This document shows, one piece after another, positions 43,263-51,882 of a stretch of 64,000 bases of DNA (the stretch's first letter is position 1; each line of letters starts with the position of its first letter). Source of the stretch: Pseudomonadales bacterium (GTDB taxonomy: Bacteria > Pseudomonadota > Gammaproteobacteria > Pseudomonadales > Pseudohongiellaceae); NCBI GenBank assembly GCA_024234325.1, contig JACKOJ010000002.1, positions 1 to 64,000 on the forward strand, read 5' to 3'. The notes beneath the pieces are model-generated. The model saw nothing but the letters and a program-made list of their open reading frames with translations. It was not told where the DNA came from and did no database searches. Made by a program: the position numbers and the translations under genes.

Positions 43263-44582
43263 ATGCAAGTCTCCATTGAAACCACTTCCGGTCTTGAGCG
43301 TCGTATGACGGTCGGAGTTCCCGCTTCTGTTGTTGAAAGCGCTATCAGCGCCCGGCTGCAGGAAGCCGCAGGCAATGTTCGTATGAATGGCTTCCGCAAG
43401 GGCAAAGTGCCCATGAAAGTCATCAAGGGACGTTTCGGTCGCGGCGTGCGCCAGGAAGTGCTCGGGGAAGTCATGAGCAAGAGCTACTACGACGCAATCA
43501 GCGAACAGAAGCTCAAGCCTGCGGGCCAGCCCCGCATCGAACCGAAGACACTGGAAGAGGGCAAGGATCTCGAATTCGTTGCTATTTTCGAGGTGTACCC
43601 CGAAGTGACGCTCAGCGATTTCTCCAAATTGAAAGTGGAGAAGCTGGTAGCGGAAGTGACTGACGAGAACATCGACAACATGATCGAAACCCTGCGTTCG
43701 CAGCGCCAGACCTGGGAGCCCATCACCCGTCAGGCCAAGAACAAGGATCGCCTGGTGATCGATTTCGTCGGCACCATTGATGGCAAGGAATTTGAAGGCG
43801 GCAGTGGCAAGGGCGTGAGCCTGATCCTGGGCTCCGGCCGCATGATCCCCGGTTTTGAGAAAGGTCTGCTGAAGAAAAAGGCTGGCGATGAAGTGGTGCT
43901 GGATCTGGAGTTCCCCGAGGACTACCAGAACAAGGACGTTGCCGGAAAGCCCGTGCAGTTCACCGTGACAGTCAATTCCGCCAGCACTCCGGTGCTGCCG
44001 GAGCTGAACGACGAGTTCTTTGCCGTATTCGGCATCGAAGAGGGCGGCGAAGAAGCCTTCCGCAAGGAAGTAGCGGCCAATATGAACCGCGAGCTGAAAA
44101 ATGCCAGCAAGGCCAAAGTGAAGAACAAGGTGATGGACCTGCTGCTCAAGGAGCACACCGTGGACCTGCCGGCCAGCCTGATCAAGGGTGAGATTGACTC
44201 CCTGCGTCAGCAGGCGCTGCAGCAGTTCGGCGGGGGGCAGAAGAGCATTGACCCGTCCATGCTGCCGGACGAGTTGTTCCGTGAGCAGGCGGAAAGACGC
44301 ATCGCCCTTGGCCTGATTCTGGGTGAAGTCATCAAGGTCAAGGAACTCAAGGCAGATCCGGAGCAGGTCAAGACCACCATCGAAGACATCGCTTCTACCT
44401 ACGAAACGCCCGAACAGGTGGTGCGCTGGTACTACAGCAACAAGGATCAACTGGCTGCCGTGGAATCCTCCGTACTGGAAGACCAGGCCTTTGATGCAAT
44501 CCTGGCCGATGCCAAGGTGACTGAGAAGAAAGCCACGTACGACGACGTCATCAAGCCCGATGCGCCGAAAAGCGGCAAGTAA
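43263..44582 (+). CDS. tig: Trigger factor
   Basis: Trigger factor is the ribosome-bound chaperone and peptidyl-prolyl isomerase that meets nascent chains. The 439-residue product starts at the ATG at 43263 (MQVSIETTSGLERRMTVGVPA). The ribosome-binding signature GFRKGKVP is at about residues 44-51. The FKBP-type domain (about 160-245) contains VIDFVGTIDGKEFEGG and GSGRMIPGFEKGLLKKKAGD. A helical C-terminal chaperone domain follows. It heads the tig-clpP-clpX block, 9 bp ahead of clpP, the standard arrangement. Confidence 0.98.
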   Translation: MQVSIETTSGLERRMTVGVPASVVESAISARLQEAAGNVRMNGFRKGKVPMKVIKGRFGRGVRQEVLGEVMSKSYYDAISEQKLKPAGQPRIEPKTLEEGKDLEFVAIFEVYPEVTLSDFSKLKVEKLVAEVTDENIDNMIETLRSQRQTWEPITRQAKNKDRLVIDFVGTIDGKEFEGGSGKGVSLILGSGRMIPGFEKGLLKKKAGDEVVLDLEFPEDYQNKDVAGKPVQFTVTVNSASTPVLPELNDEFFAVFGIEEGGEEAFRKEVAANMNRELKNASKAKVKNKVMDLLLKEHTVDLPASLIKGEIDSLRQQALQQFGGGQKSIDPSMLPDELFREQAERRIALGLILGEVIKVKELKADPEQVKTTIEDIASTYETPEQVVRWYYSNKDQLAAVESSVLEDQAFDAILADAKVTEKKATYDDVIKPDAPKSGK

Positions 44583-44591
44583 CAGGTGAGT

Positions 44592-45206
44592 ATGGACCAC
44601 AAGCAAGAGATTGTGACAAGCGCGCTCGTCCCCATGGTGATCGAGCAGACCTCCCGTGGGGAAAGGTCCTACGACATCTACTCGCGTCTGCTCAAGGACC
44701 GGGTGATATTCGTGGTGGGGCAGGTGGAAGATCACATGGCCAATCTTGTGGTCGCGCAACTGCTGTTTCTGGAATCCGAAAACCCGGACAAGGATATCCA
44801 CCTGTACATCAACTCGCCCGGCGGTTCGGTGACCGCCGGCCTGTCGATTTACGACACCATGCAGTTCATCAATCCTGACGTCAGCACCATGTGTATTGGC
44901 CAGGCAGCGAGCATGGGGGCACTGTTGCTGGCGGGCGGCACCAAGGGCAAGCGTTTCGCGCTGCCACATTCGCGCATGATGATCCATCAGCCCAGCGGCG
45001 GAGCCCAGGGCCAGGCAGCGGACATTGAAATTCAGGCCAATGAGATCATCAAACTGCGTCATCAGTTGAACAAGATCATGGCGCATCACACCGGCAAAGA
45101 GCTTGATGTGATTGCCCGCGATACCGAGCGCGACAATTTTATGAGTGCCGAAGAGGCAATGCGATACGGCCTGGTAGACAAGGTACTTACGCATCGGGTG
45201 ATGTGA
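44592..45206 (+). CDS. clpP: ATP-dependent Clp protease proteolytic subunit ClpP
   Basis: ClpP forms the tetradecameric serine-protease chamber that works with ClpX or ClpA. The 204-residue product has the catalytic Ser in GQAASMGALLL, the His in RMMIHQPSGG and the Asp in ARDTERDNFMS. I prefer the ATG at 44592, directly behind AGGTGA, over a GTG at 44586; the two differ by two residues. The N-terminal propeptide is short. It follows tig and precedes clpX by 183 bp. Confidence 0.97.
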   Translation: MDHKQEIVTSALVPMVIEQTSRGERSYDIYSRLLKDRVIFVVGQVEDHMANLVVAQLLFLESENPDKDIHLYINSPGGSVTAGLSIYDTMQFINPDVSTMCIGQAASMGALLLAGGTKGKRFALPHSRMMIHQPSGGAQGQAADIEIQANEIIKLRHQLNKIMAHHTGKELDVIARDTERDNFMSAEEAMRYGLVDKVLTHRVM

Positions 45207-45389
45207 TAGGGGCCGGAATTTGCCGATTTTTCGGTAACTTGTAGGAATTTTGCCCGTCCGGGCTGCGGAAGCCCGAAAATTTGCCGATGAACTCTCTGAC
45301 GCATCAGGCGAAACCGGAGGCCGTCCAGGTATTGGAGAGTGCCCCAAAGTCCTGTAATCTGGGCACGAATCGTTTTTGAGGGATTTTGA

Positions 45390-46682
45390 ATGTCAGATGA
45401 TCGTTTCAACAAAGGCGATGACAGTGGCAAACTGCTGTACTGCTCCTTCTGCGGCAAAAGCCAGCATGAAGTGCGCAAGCTGATTGCCGGACCGTCTGTG
45501 TTTGTCTGTGATGAATGCGTCGATCTTTGTAACGACATTATCAGGGAAGAGATTCAGGAGAAGGATTCCGACGGCGGCAGCAAGAAACTGCCCATCCCCG
45601 AAGAGATCAAGAAGACCCTTGATGAGTACGTGATTGGGCAGGACAACGCCAAGAAGGTTCTTGCCGTTGCTGTCTACAACCACTACAAACGCCTCAATTA
45701 TGAGCACAGTTCCGGCGGTGTGGAGCTCGGCAAGAGCAATATCCTCATGGTTGGACCGACCGGCACAGGCAAGACCCTGCTGGCGGAAACCCTGGCCCGT
45801 CTTCTGGACGTTCCCTTTACCATTGCCGACGCCACCACGCTGACGGAAGCCGGTTATGTCGGCGAAGATGTCGAGAACATCATCCAGAAGCTGCTGCAGA
45901 AATGTGACTACGACGTGGAAAAGGCTCAGATCGGTATCGTCTACATTGACGAAATCGACAAGATTTCCCGCAAATCCGACAACCCGTCCATTACCCGTGA
46001 CGTGTCCGGGGAAGGGGTGCAGCAGGCCCTGCTGAAACTGATCGAGGGCACCGTTGCCTCAGTGCCTCCCCAGGGCGGTCGCAAGCATCCCCAGCAGGAA
46101 TTCCTGCAGGTGGACACCTCCAATATCCTGTTTATCTGTGGCGGCGCCTTTGCTGGCCTGGACAAGATCATCCGTGATCGCTCCGAGAAGAGCGGCATCG
46201 GCTTCAGTGCCGAAGTGCGCAGCAAGGACACCGATCATCGCGTAGGCGAAGCACTGCGCGAAGTGGAACCTGAGGATCTGGTGAAATACGGCCTGATTCC
46301 GGAATTTGTCGGTCGTCTGCCGATGATTGCCACTCTCGATGAACTCGACCTTGAGGCGCTGGTGCGCATTCTCAAGGAGCCGAAAAACGCTCTTATCAAG
46401 CAGTATCAGAAGCTGTTCGAAATGGAGAGCGTCGAGATCCAGTTCCGCGACGAGGCGTTGCGTGCCGTGGCCCAGAAGGCCAAGGATCGCAAGACCGGTG
46501 CGCGTGGCCTGCGTTCCATCATGGAAAGCGTACTACTGGATACGATGTACAAGATCCCCTCCATGGAGAAGGTGACCAAGGTCATCATCGACGCGGCTGT
46601 GATCAACGGGGAGTCAGAGCCGTTGCTGGTCTATGAAAACCGCGAGCAGCAGCCTACCCGTGCAGCCACGGAAGAACACTAG
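45390..46682 (+). CDS. clpX: ATP-dependent Clp protease ATPase subunit ClpX
   Basis: ClpX unfolds tagged proteins and feeds them to ClpP. The 430-residue product has the N-terminal zinc-binding domain (CSFCGKSQHEV and CDECVDLC). The AAA+ core has Walker A GPTGTGKT (about residues 119-126), Walker B VYIDEIDKI, and the pore loop GYVGED. Sensor motifs and the IGF-like ClpP-contact region (GIGFSAEV) follow. In the 183-bp gap before it, CGGGCT/AGCCCG forms a small stem near 45262-45278 and AATTTGCCGAT occurs twice (near 45219 and 45281). Confidence 0.98.
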   Translation: MSDDRFNKGDDSGKLLYCSFCGKSQHEVRKLIAGPSVFVCDECVDLCNDIIREEIQEKDSDGGSKKLPIPEEIKKTLDEYVIGQDNAKKVLAVAVYNHYKRLNYEHSSGGVELGKSNILMVGPTGTGKTLLAETLARLLDVPFTIADATTLTEAGYVGEDVENIIQKLLQKCDYDVEKAQIGIVYIDEIDKISRKSDNPSITRDVSGEGVQQALLKLIEGTVASVPPQGGRKHPQQEFLQVDTSNILFICGGAFAGLDKIIRDRSEKSGIGFSAEVRSKDTDHRVGEALREVEPEDLVKYGLIPEFVGRLPMIATLDELDLEALVRILKEPKNALIKQYQKLFEMESVEIQFRDEALRAVAQKAKDRKTGARGLRSIMESVLLDTMYKIPSMEKVTKVIIDAAVINGESEPLLVYENREQQPTRAATEEH

Positions 46683-46758
46683 AAGCCGTTGACAACAGGA
46701 GGGGCCCGCTCGCCGTTGTGCCGACAGACTCTGATGAGAACTTCGCGCAGGCGACGGA

Positions 46759-46786
46759 TTGAAATCCCGAATGCAAGCCCCAAGAT
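46759..46786 (+). promoter_or_regulatory. Sigma-32 (heat-shock) type promoter of lon
   Basis: TTGAAA (46759-46764), a 13-bp spacer and CCCCAAGAT (46778-46786) closely match the RpoH consensus CTTGAAA-N(11-16)-CCCCATNT. It lies 58 bp before the lon start, with no competing gene. lon is a known heat-shock gene in E. coli, which supports the reading. Confidence 0.72.
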
Positions 46787-46843
46787 AAGCGCCTGTACTT
46801 CATGAGACTGTAAAGCCTCACCCATCAACTCAGGACGTTCACT

Positions 46844-49279
46844 ATGGGTCTTATGTCAGACACACCCGAAATCGCCAAAACCGTACTTCCCCTGCTGCCT
46901 TTGCGCGATGTAGTGGTCTACCCGCAGATCGTCCAGCCGCTTTTCGTAGGACGCCCCAAATCGATCAAGGCGCTCGAAGCCGCCATGAGTGCTGGCAAGC
47001 AGGTATTGCTGGTCGCCCAGCGCAATCCCACAGAAGATGACCCCAGTACCCGGGATATCTTCGAAATCGGCACCGTTGCCAGCATCCTGCAACTGATCCG
47101 CCTTCCCGATGGCACCGTCAAGGTGCTGGTTGAGGGTGTCAGCCGCGCACGTATCAAATCCGTGGAACTGGAAGCGGATTACTTTCAGGCGCTTATCGTA
47201 CAGCTCACCCCTGAGCCCATGGCAGAAAAGCAGGGCGAGCTGCTGGTTCGCTCTCTGCTGTCGCAGTTTGAACAGTATGTGCAACTGAGCAAGAAGATTC
47301 CTCCCGAGGTCATGACGTCCATCTCCAGCATCGACGAACCGGGGCGCCTGGTGGATACCATTGCTTCCCACATGTCGCTGCAGATTCAGGAGAAGCAAAA
47401 CCTGCTGGAGCTGGTCGGGCTGCAGGCACGCATCGAGCATCTGATGGGCCTCATTGAATCCGAGATCGATCTGTTCCAGGTCGAGAAGCGCATTCGCGGG
47501 CGTGTGAAAAAGCAGATGGAAAAGAGCCAGCGCGAGTACTATCTGAATGAGCAGATGAAGGCGATTCAGAAGGAAATGGGCGAGCTGGATGATGCCCCGA
47601 ATGAAACCGAAGAGCTGAAGCAGAAGATCGAAGAGGCTGGTATGCCCGCGGAGGCCAAGGACAAGGCCATGTCCGAGCTGAACAAGCTGCGCATGATGTC
47701 GCCCATGTCTTCCGAAGCGTCAGTCGTGCGCACCTATATAGACTGGATGGTAAATATTCCATGGAAGGCGCGCAGCAAGGTGCGCCTCGATCTGGACAAG
47801 GCCGAACAGGTGCTGGAAAACGATCACTACGGACTGGAAGAGGTCAAGACCCGTATTCTTGAGTACCTGGCCGTACAGAAACGCGTGAAGAAACTCAAAG
47901 GCCCGATTCTGTGCCTGGTCGGCCCGCCCGGTGTGGGTAAAACATCACTGGGTGAGTCCATCGCCCGTGCCACCAATCGCAAGTTTGTCCGTATGGCTCT
48001 GGGTGGCGTGCGTGATGAAGCGGAAATCCGTGGCCACCGCCGCACTTATATCGGTTCGCTGCCCGGAAAGCTGCTGCAGAAACTTTCCAAAGTAGGGGTC
48101 AGGAATCCCTTGTTCCTGCTCGATGAAATTGACAAGATGGGCATGGATAATCGGGGCGATCCCGCGTCCGCGCTGCTTGAAGTGTTGGACCCTGAGCAAA
48201 ACCACAGCTTCAACGATCACTATCTGGAGGTCGATTACGATCTGTCAGAGGTCATGTTTGTCTGTACCTCCAACACCATGAACATTCCCGGCCCTCTGCT
48301 GGACCGCATGGAGATCATCCGCCTGCCCGGATACACCGAGGACGAAAAGATCAATATCGCCAGCCGCTATCTGGTTCCCAAGCAGCAGTCCAACAACGGG
48401 CTGCGCAAGGGGGAACTGACGATCGGAGAGGATACGATCAAGGATCTGGTGCGTTACTACACCCGCGAAGCAGGTGTGCGCAATCTGGAACGGGAAATCG
48501 CCAAGATCTGCCGCAAGGTCGTCAAGGAACATGTGAGCCAGAAAAAACCGGCCCCGGTCGTATTGACGGGAGAGCTGCTGGAAAACTATTCCGGGGTACG
48601 CAAGTTTGATTTCGGCATTGCGGAAGACCATAACCTGATCGGACAGGTCAACGGCCTTGCTTGGACTCAGGTAGGTGGCGAACTTTTAACCATCGAGGCC
48701 GTTGCCCTGGAAGGCAAGGGCAAGACCATCAAAACCGGCTCTCTGGGCGATGTCATGCAGGAATCGATTCAGGCAGCACTGACGGTTGTCCGCAGCCGGG
48801 CAGGGGTGCTGGGGCTTAAACCTGGCTTCCACGAAGCGATCGATCTGCATATTCACGTGCCCGAAGGGGCGACCCCCAAGGACGGCCCCAGCGCCGGCAT
48901 CGGGATGTGCACTGCCCTGGTTTCCGCACTGACCGGTATTCCCGTGCGGGCAGACGTTGCCATGACTGGTGAGATCACCCTGCGTGGTCAGGTTTTGCGC
49001 ATCGGCGGACTCAAGGAAAAGCTGCTTGCGGCTCACCGTGGCAACATCAAAACCGTGATCATTCCCGCAGACAATGAACGTGATCTGAAGGAGATTCCGG
49101 ACAACGTGAAGAGTGAACTGGAGATTCGTCCTGTGCGCTGGATCGACCAGGTTCTGGAGATCGCACTGGAGTATCAGCCGACGCCAACGGCGGAAGAAAA
49201 CGCGGCAAAAACGGCCATTTCCTCCTCCGGAGAAGAGGGTGAGAAAGGCAAGGATGAAATGCATATAAATACGCACTGA
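46844..49279 (+). CDS. lon: ATP-dependent protease Lon
   Basis: Lon is the hexameric AAA+ protease that degrades misfolded and some regulatory proteins in the cytoplasm. The 811-residue product has the N-terminal substrate-binding domain (LPLLPLRDVVVYPQIVQPLFVGR), Walker A GPPGVGKTS (about residue 356), and Walker B FLLDEIDKM. The protease domain has the catalytic Ser in KDGPSAGIGMC and the Lys in GGLKEKLLAAHRG. The last 25 residues (from about SSGEEGEKGKDE) are a charged tail. It follows clpX by 161 bp and has its own heat-shock promoter candidate. Confidence 0.98.
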   Translation: MGLMSDTPEIAKTVLPLLPLRDVVVYPQIVQPLFVGRPKSIKALEAAMSAGKQVLLVAQRNPTEDDPSTRDIFEIGTVASILQLIRLPDGTVKVLVEGVSRARIKSVELEADYFQALIVQLTPEPMAEKQGELLVRSLLSQFEQYVQLSKKIPPEVMTSISSIDEPGRLVDTIASHMSLQIQEKQNLLELVGLQARIEHLMGLIESEIDLFQVEKRIRGRVKKQMEKSQREYYLNEQMKAIQKEMGELDDAPNETEELKQKIEEAGMPAEAKDKAMSELNKLRMMSPMSSEASVVRTYIDWMVNIPWKARSKVRLDLDKAEQVLENDHYGLEEVKTRILEYLAVQKRVKKLKGPILCLVGPPGVGKTSLGESIARATNRKFVRMALGGVRDEAEIRGHRRTYIGSLPGKLLQKLSKVGVRNPLFLLDEIDKMGMDNRGDPASALLEVLDPEQNHSFNDHYLEVDYDLSEVMFVCTSNTMNIPGPLLDRMEIIRLPGYTEDEKINIASRYLVPKQQSNNGLRKGELTIGEDTIKDLVRYYTREAGVRNLEREIAKICRKVVKEHVSQKKPAPVVLTGELLENYSGVRKFDFGIAEDHNLIGQVNGLAWTQVGGELLTIEAVALEGKGKTIKTGSLGDVMQESIQAALTVVRSRAGVLGLKPGFHEAIDLHIHVPEGATPKDGPSAGIGMCTALVSALTGIPVRADVAMTGEITLRGQVLRIGGLKEKLLAAHRGNIKTVIIPADNERDLKEIPDNVKSELEIRPVRWIDQVLEIALEYQPTPTAEENAAKTAISSSGEEGEKGKDEMHINTH

Positions 49280-49305
49280 ATCACATGAAAACCCGGTGTT
49301 TGCTG

Positions 49306-49335
49306 TTGACACAGCTTTCTTTGGCTTGGTATAAA
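49306..49335 (+). promoter_or_regulatory. Strong sigma-70 promoter of hupB
   Basis: A perfect -35 box TTGACA (49306-49311) and TATAAA (49330-49335) are separated by 18 bp. The start would lie near 49342, giving a leader of about 130 bases before the hupB GTG. The promoter sits only about 30 bp behind the lon stop. Confidence 0.78.
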
Positions 49336-49473
49336 GTGCCGGTCGTATTGCTTACCAAGCCTTTTTTTGGATCAAGATTCAGACAGAATAACAACACTTG
49401 GGACGGGGCATGCGCAGTCATTTTTCCGTCCGGGTTTTTCAGCACAATCATCACAGAAAAATAAGGGGATACC

Positions 49474-49749
49474 GTGAACAAATCAGAATTAATTGATGCT
49501 GTAGCAGCAGGTGCAGATATACCAAAAGCAACAGCAGGCCGCGTCATTGACGCCATGATCGATGCGATCACAGACTCACTGAAGAAAAGCGATCCAGTCG
49601 TGCTTGTTGGTTTCGGTACTTTCACGACCAAAGAGCGTGCAGCTCGTCAGGGACGCAATCCCCAAACTGGCGCCACTATCCAGATCAAAGCCGCAAAAGT
49701 GCCGACCTTTAAAGCAGGCAAGGCTCTGAAAGACTCCGTTAATCTTTAA
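49474..49749 (+). CDS. hupB: DNA-binding protein HU-beta
   Basis: HU is the abundant histone-like protein that bends and compacts DNA. The 91-residue product matches HU exactly in length and motifs: MNKSELIDAVAAGADIPKATAG at the start, VLVGFGTFTTKERAARQGRNPQTG in the DNA-binding arm, then IKAAKVPTFKAGKALKDSVN. The start codon is GTG at 49474, preceded by AAGGGG. Lysine-poor first positions aside, nothing is unusual. It follows lon and precedes ppiD, the standard order, and a terminator lies 110 bp behind it. Confidence 0.98.
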   Translation: MNKSELIDAVAAGADIPKATAGRVIDAMIDAITDSLKKSDPVVLVGFGTFTTKERAARQGRNPQTGATIQIKAAKVPTFKAGKALKDSVNL

Positions 49750-49860
49750 CTTATAGTCAAGATTCCCGATCAGGCCAGACCCGAGGCAACACTGCCACTA
49801 AACAGGTTCCCAGTCTGGCCGTGACGGAGAAAACCTCTCCAGTCACCAGTCGGAGTTAAC

Positions 49861-49886
49861 AAGGCGCATCAGTGATGCGCCTTTTT
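49861..49886 (+). terminator. Intrinsic terminator behind hupB
   Basis: AAGGCGCATC/GATGCGCCTT pair perfectly around AGT, followed by T5 overlapping the right arm (49882-49886). It separates hupB from ppiD. Confidence 0.9.
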
Positions 49887-49970
49887 AGTTTAAGGGGCTT
49901 CCTCGTCTGACCCCGTTTAGAGACGCTGAGGGACAGTGCACAAACGCCAGGCCCCGATTAAGGAAACGAT

Positions 49971-51866
49971 ATGCTGCAGACTATTAGAGACAACTCACAA
50001 GGCCTCATTGCCAAGCTGATCATTGGCTTCATCATAGGGCTTATGGCGCTGTTCGGGGTAGAGTCCATCGTCGGTGGGCTGAGCAACAACTCCACCGTTG
50101 CCAAGGTTAACGGCGAGGAGATCACCGAGCCGGAGCTGGCGGCCAGCGTTCAGGAGCTGCTCATGAGCGTGGGAGGAGATCTTGGCGACCTGGACGAAGG
50201 GCTGCTGCGTCAGATTTCCCTGAATCGTCTGATTGAGGAACGCCTTCTGCGTCAGACCGCGAAGGATGCCAATATGATCATCTCCAGCGATACCGTGGAT
50301 CGAATGATCATCAATACCCCCCAGTTTCAGGTGGGCGGCGTGTTCAACTCTGACCTGGCCCTGCGCACCATGGCAACCCAGGGCTACACCGTTCAGGGTT
50401 ACCGTCAGGCCCTGATCGACCAGATGGTGGTCGGCCAATTGATGAATGCCTACGGCGCCACCAGTTTCGTTACCGATGCAGAACTGAATCGTATGGCTGC
50501 GCTGTCCTCGCAGACACGGGATTTCCGTTTCGTCTCTGTCACTCTGGGCAACAGGACACTGGGGGAAGCCATCCCAGCCGACCAGATTGAAGCCTATTAT
50601 CAGAACAACCAGTCGCAGTTCATGCTCGACGAAGAAGTCGGCATCGACTATGTGGTGCTGGACAAGAATGCCATTTTCAGCGAAGTGAGTGTCGATGATG
50701 CAGCCGTGCAGGCGCAATACGACGCCGAAGCCGCCGCGGCGGTTGCTTCGTCCCAGCGCAGGGCATCGCATATTCTGCTGGAAACCGGGTCCAACCTGTC
50801 AGAGGAAGAGGCGATCACCATGGCGACGGCGCTGAAAGCGCGTCTTGACCAGGGCGAGGACTTTGCTGCGCTGGCTGCAGAAGCCTCCGCCGACACGGCA
50901 TCGGCAGAAGAGGGTGGCGATATCGGTTACACCGACGGCACTGCTTTCCCGACAGCAATTGAAGAGGCCCTTGACGGCCTGCAGGTCGGAGAAGTATCCG
51001 GCCCCGTTGTCAGTGAGTTCGGGGTGCATCTCGTGAAGCTGACTGAAAGCGAACAGAACCAGTATCCGCCGCTGGAAGAGGTTGCCGAGCGTATTCGTCG
51101 TGATCTGAGCACCACGGAAGTGGACAACCTGTATTTCTCCCGCCTTGAGGATCTTGCCAACCTGGCGTTCGAGACGACAGGGTTGCAGGATATTTCCGAG
51201 CAGTTGGGCCTGGACGTGGTGGAAAGCGAGATGTTTACCCGCCTCGGTGGCACCACAGATATCACCAGCAATGCCAATGTGATCGCCGCGGCCTTCTCTG
51301 ACGAGACGCTGATTGACGGCAACAACAGTGACGTCATCGAGCTGGGGGATTCCCGAGCCGTCGTCCTGCATGTACGCGAGCACGCTGAAGCGACGCTGCG
51401 TCCATTGGAAGAGGTGCGTGGCGAAATCGCTGCCATTTTGCGAACTGAGCTGGAAAAGGAGCGCGCTAGCGACCTTGGCCAGTCTCTTCTGACAAGCCTG
51501 CAGAACGGAGAGGCGATCGATTCCACACTGGCCGAGAATGACTTGCAGTGGATTGCACAGATCGGTGCCTCACGGGACCAGGCCGGGATGAATGGCGAGG
51601 TGTTGCAGAATGTGTTTGCCATGCCGGCACCGGCAGAGGGTGAGACAGCCTTCAACGGCTTCACTCTGAGCAACGGGACCTATGTTGTGCTGGAGCTGCA
51701 GGCAGTCAAGCGTGGCAGCCTCGCAGACCTGAGTGCCGATGAGCGCCGTGCCATGACCAATACCTTCATCGAAACAGACGGGCGTGCCAGCATGGAAGCA
51801 TTCGTTGCCAATACCCGTCAGAACGCGGATATCACAGAGAATCTGAACCAGGAGCCTCTGCTGTAA
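49971..51866 (+). CDS. ppiD: Periplasmic folding chaperone PpiD
   Basis: PpiD is an inner-membrane-anchored chaperone that receives proteins leaving the Sec translocon. The 631-residue product has one membrane segment near the N-terminus (LIAKLIIGFIIGLMALFGV, about residues 13-31). The SurA-like N-terminal region follows (VNGEEITEPELAASVQ). The parvulin domain lies at about residues 260-360 (RRASHILLETGSNLSEEEA, then GGDIGYTDGTAFPTAIEEALDGLQVGEVSGPVVSEFGVHLVKL). The C-terminal part is periplasmic. It follows hupB after a terminator, as in Pseudomonas. Confidence 0.96.
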   Translation: MLQTIRDNSQGLIAKLIIGFIIGLMALFGVESIVGGLSNNSTVAKVNGEEITEPELAASVQELLMSVGGDLGDLDEGLLRQISLNRLIEERLLRQTAKDANMIISSDTVDRMIINTPQFQVGGVFNSDLALRTMATQGYTVQGYRQALIDQMVVGQLMNAYGATSFVTDAELNRMAALSSQTRDFRFVSVTLGNRTLGEAIPADQIEAYYQNNQSQFMLDEEVGIDYVVLDKNAIFSEVSVDDAAVQAQYDAEAAAAVASSQRRASHILLETGSNLSEEEAITMATALKARLDQGEDFAALAAEASADTASAEEGGDIGYTDGTAFPTAIEEALDGLQVGEVSGPVVSEFGVHLVKLTESEQNQYPPLEEVAERIRRDLSTTEVDNLYFSRLEDLANLAFETTGLQDISEQLGLDVVESEMFTRLGGTTDITSNANVIAAAFSDETLIDGNNSDVIELGDSRAVVLHVREHAEATLRPLEEVRGEIAAILRTELEKERASDLGQSLLTSLQNGEAIDSTLAENDLQWIAQIGASRDQAGMNGEVLQNVFAMPAPAEGETAFNGFTLSNGTYVVLELQAVKRGSLADLSADERRAMTNTFIETDGRASMEAFVANTRQNADITENLNQEPLL

Positions 51867-51882
51867 GAGGCTTTGCGAGCGT

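Noticed and set aside
45255..45290. CGGGCT/AGCCCG stem between clpP and clpX as a terminator
   Set aside because: The stem is short and followed by AAAATTT rather than a T tract; too weak to call.
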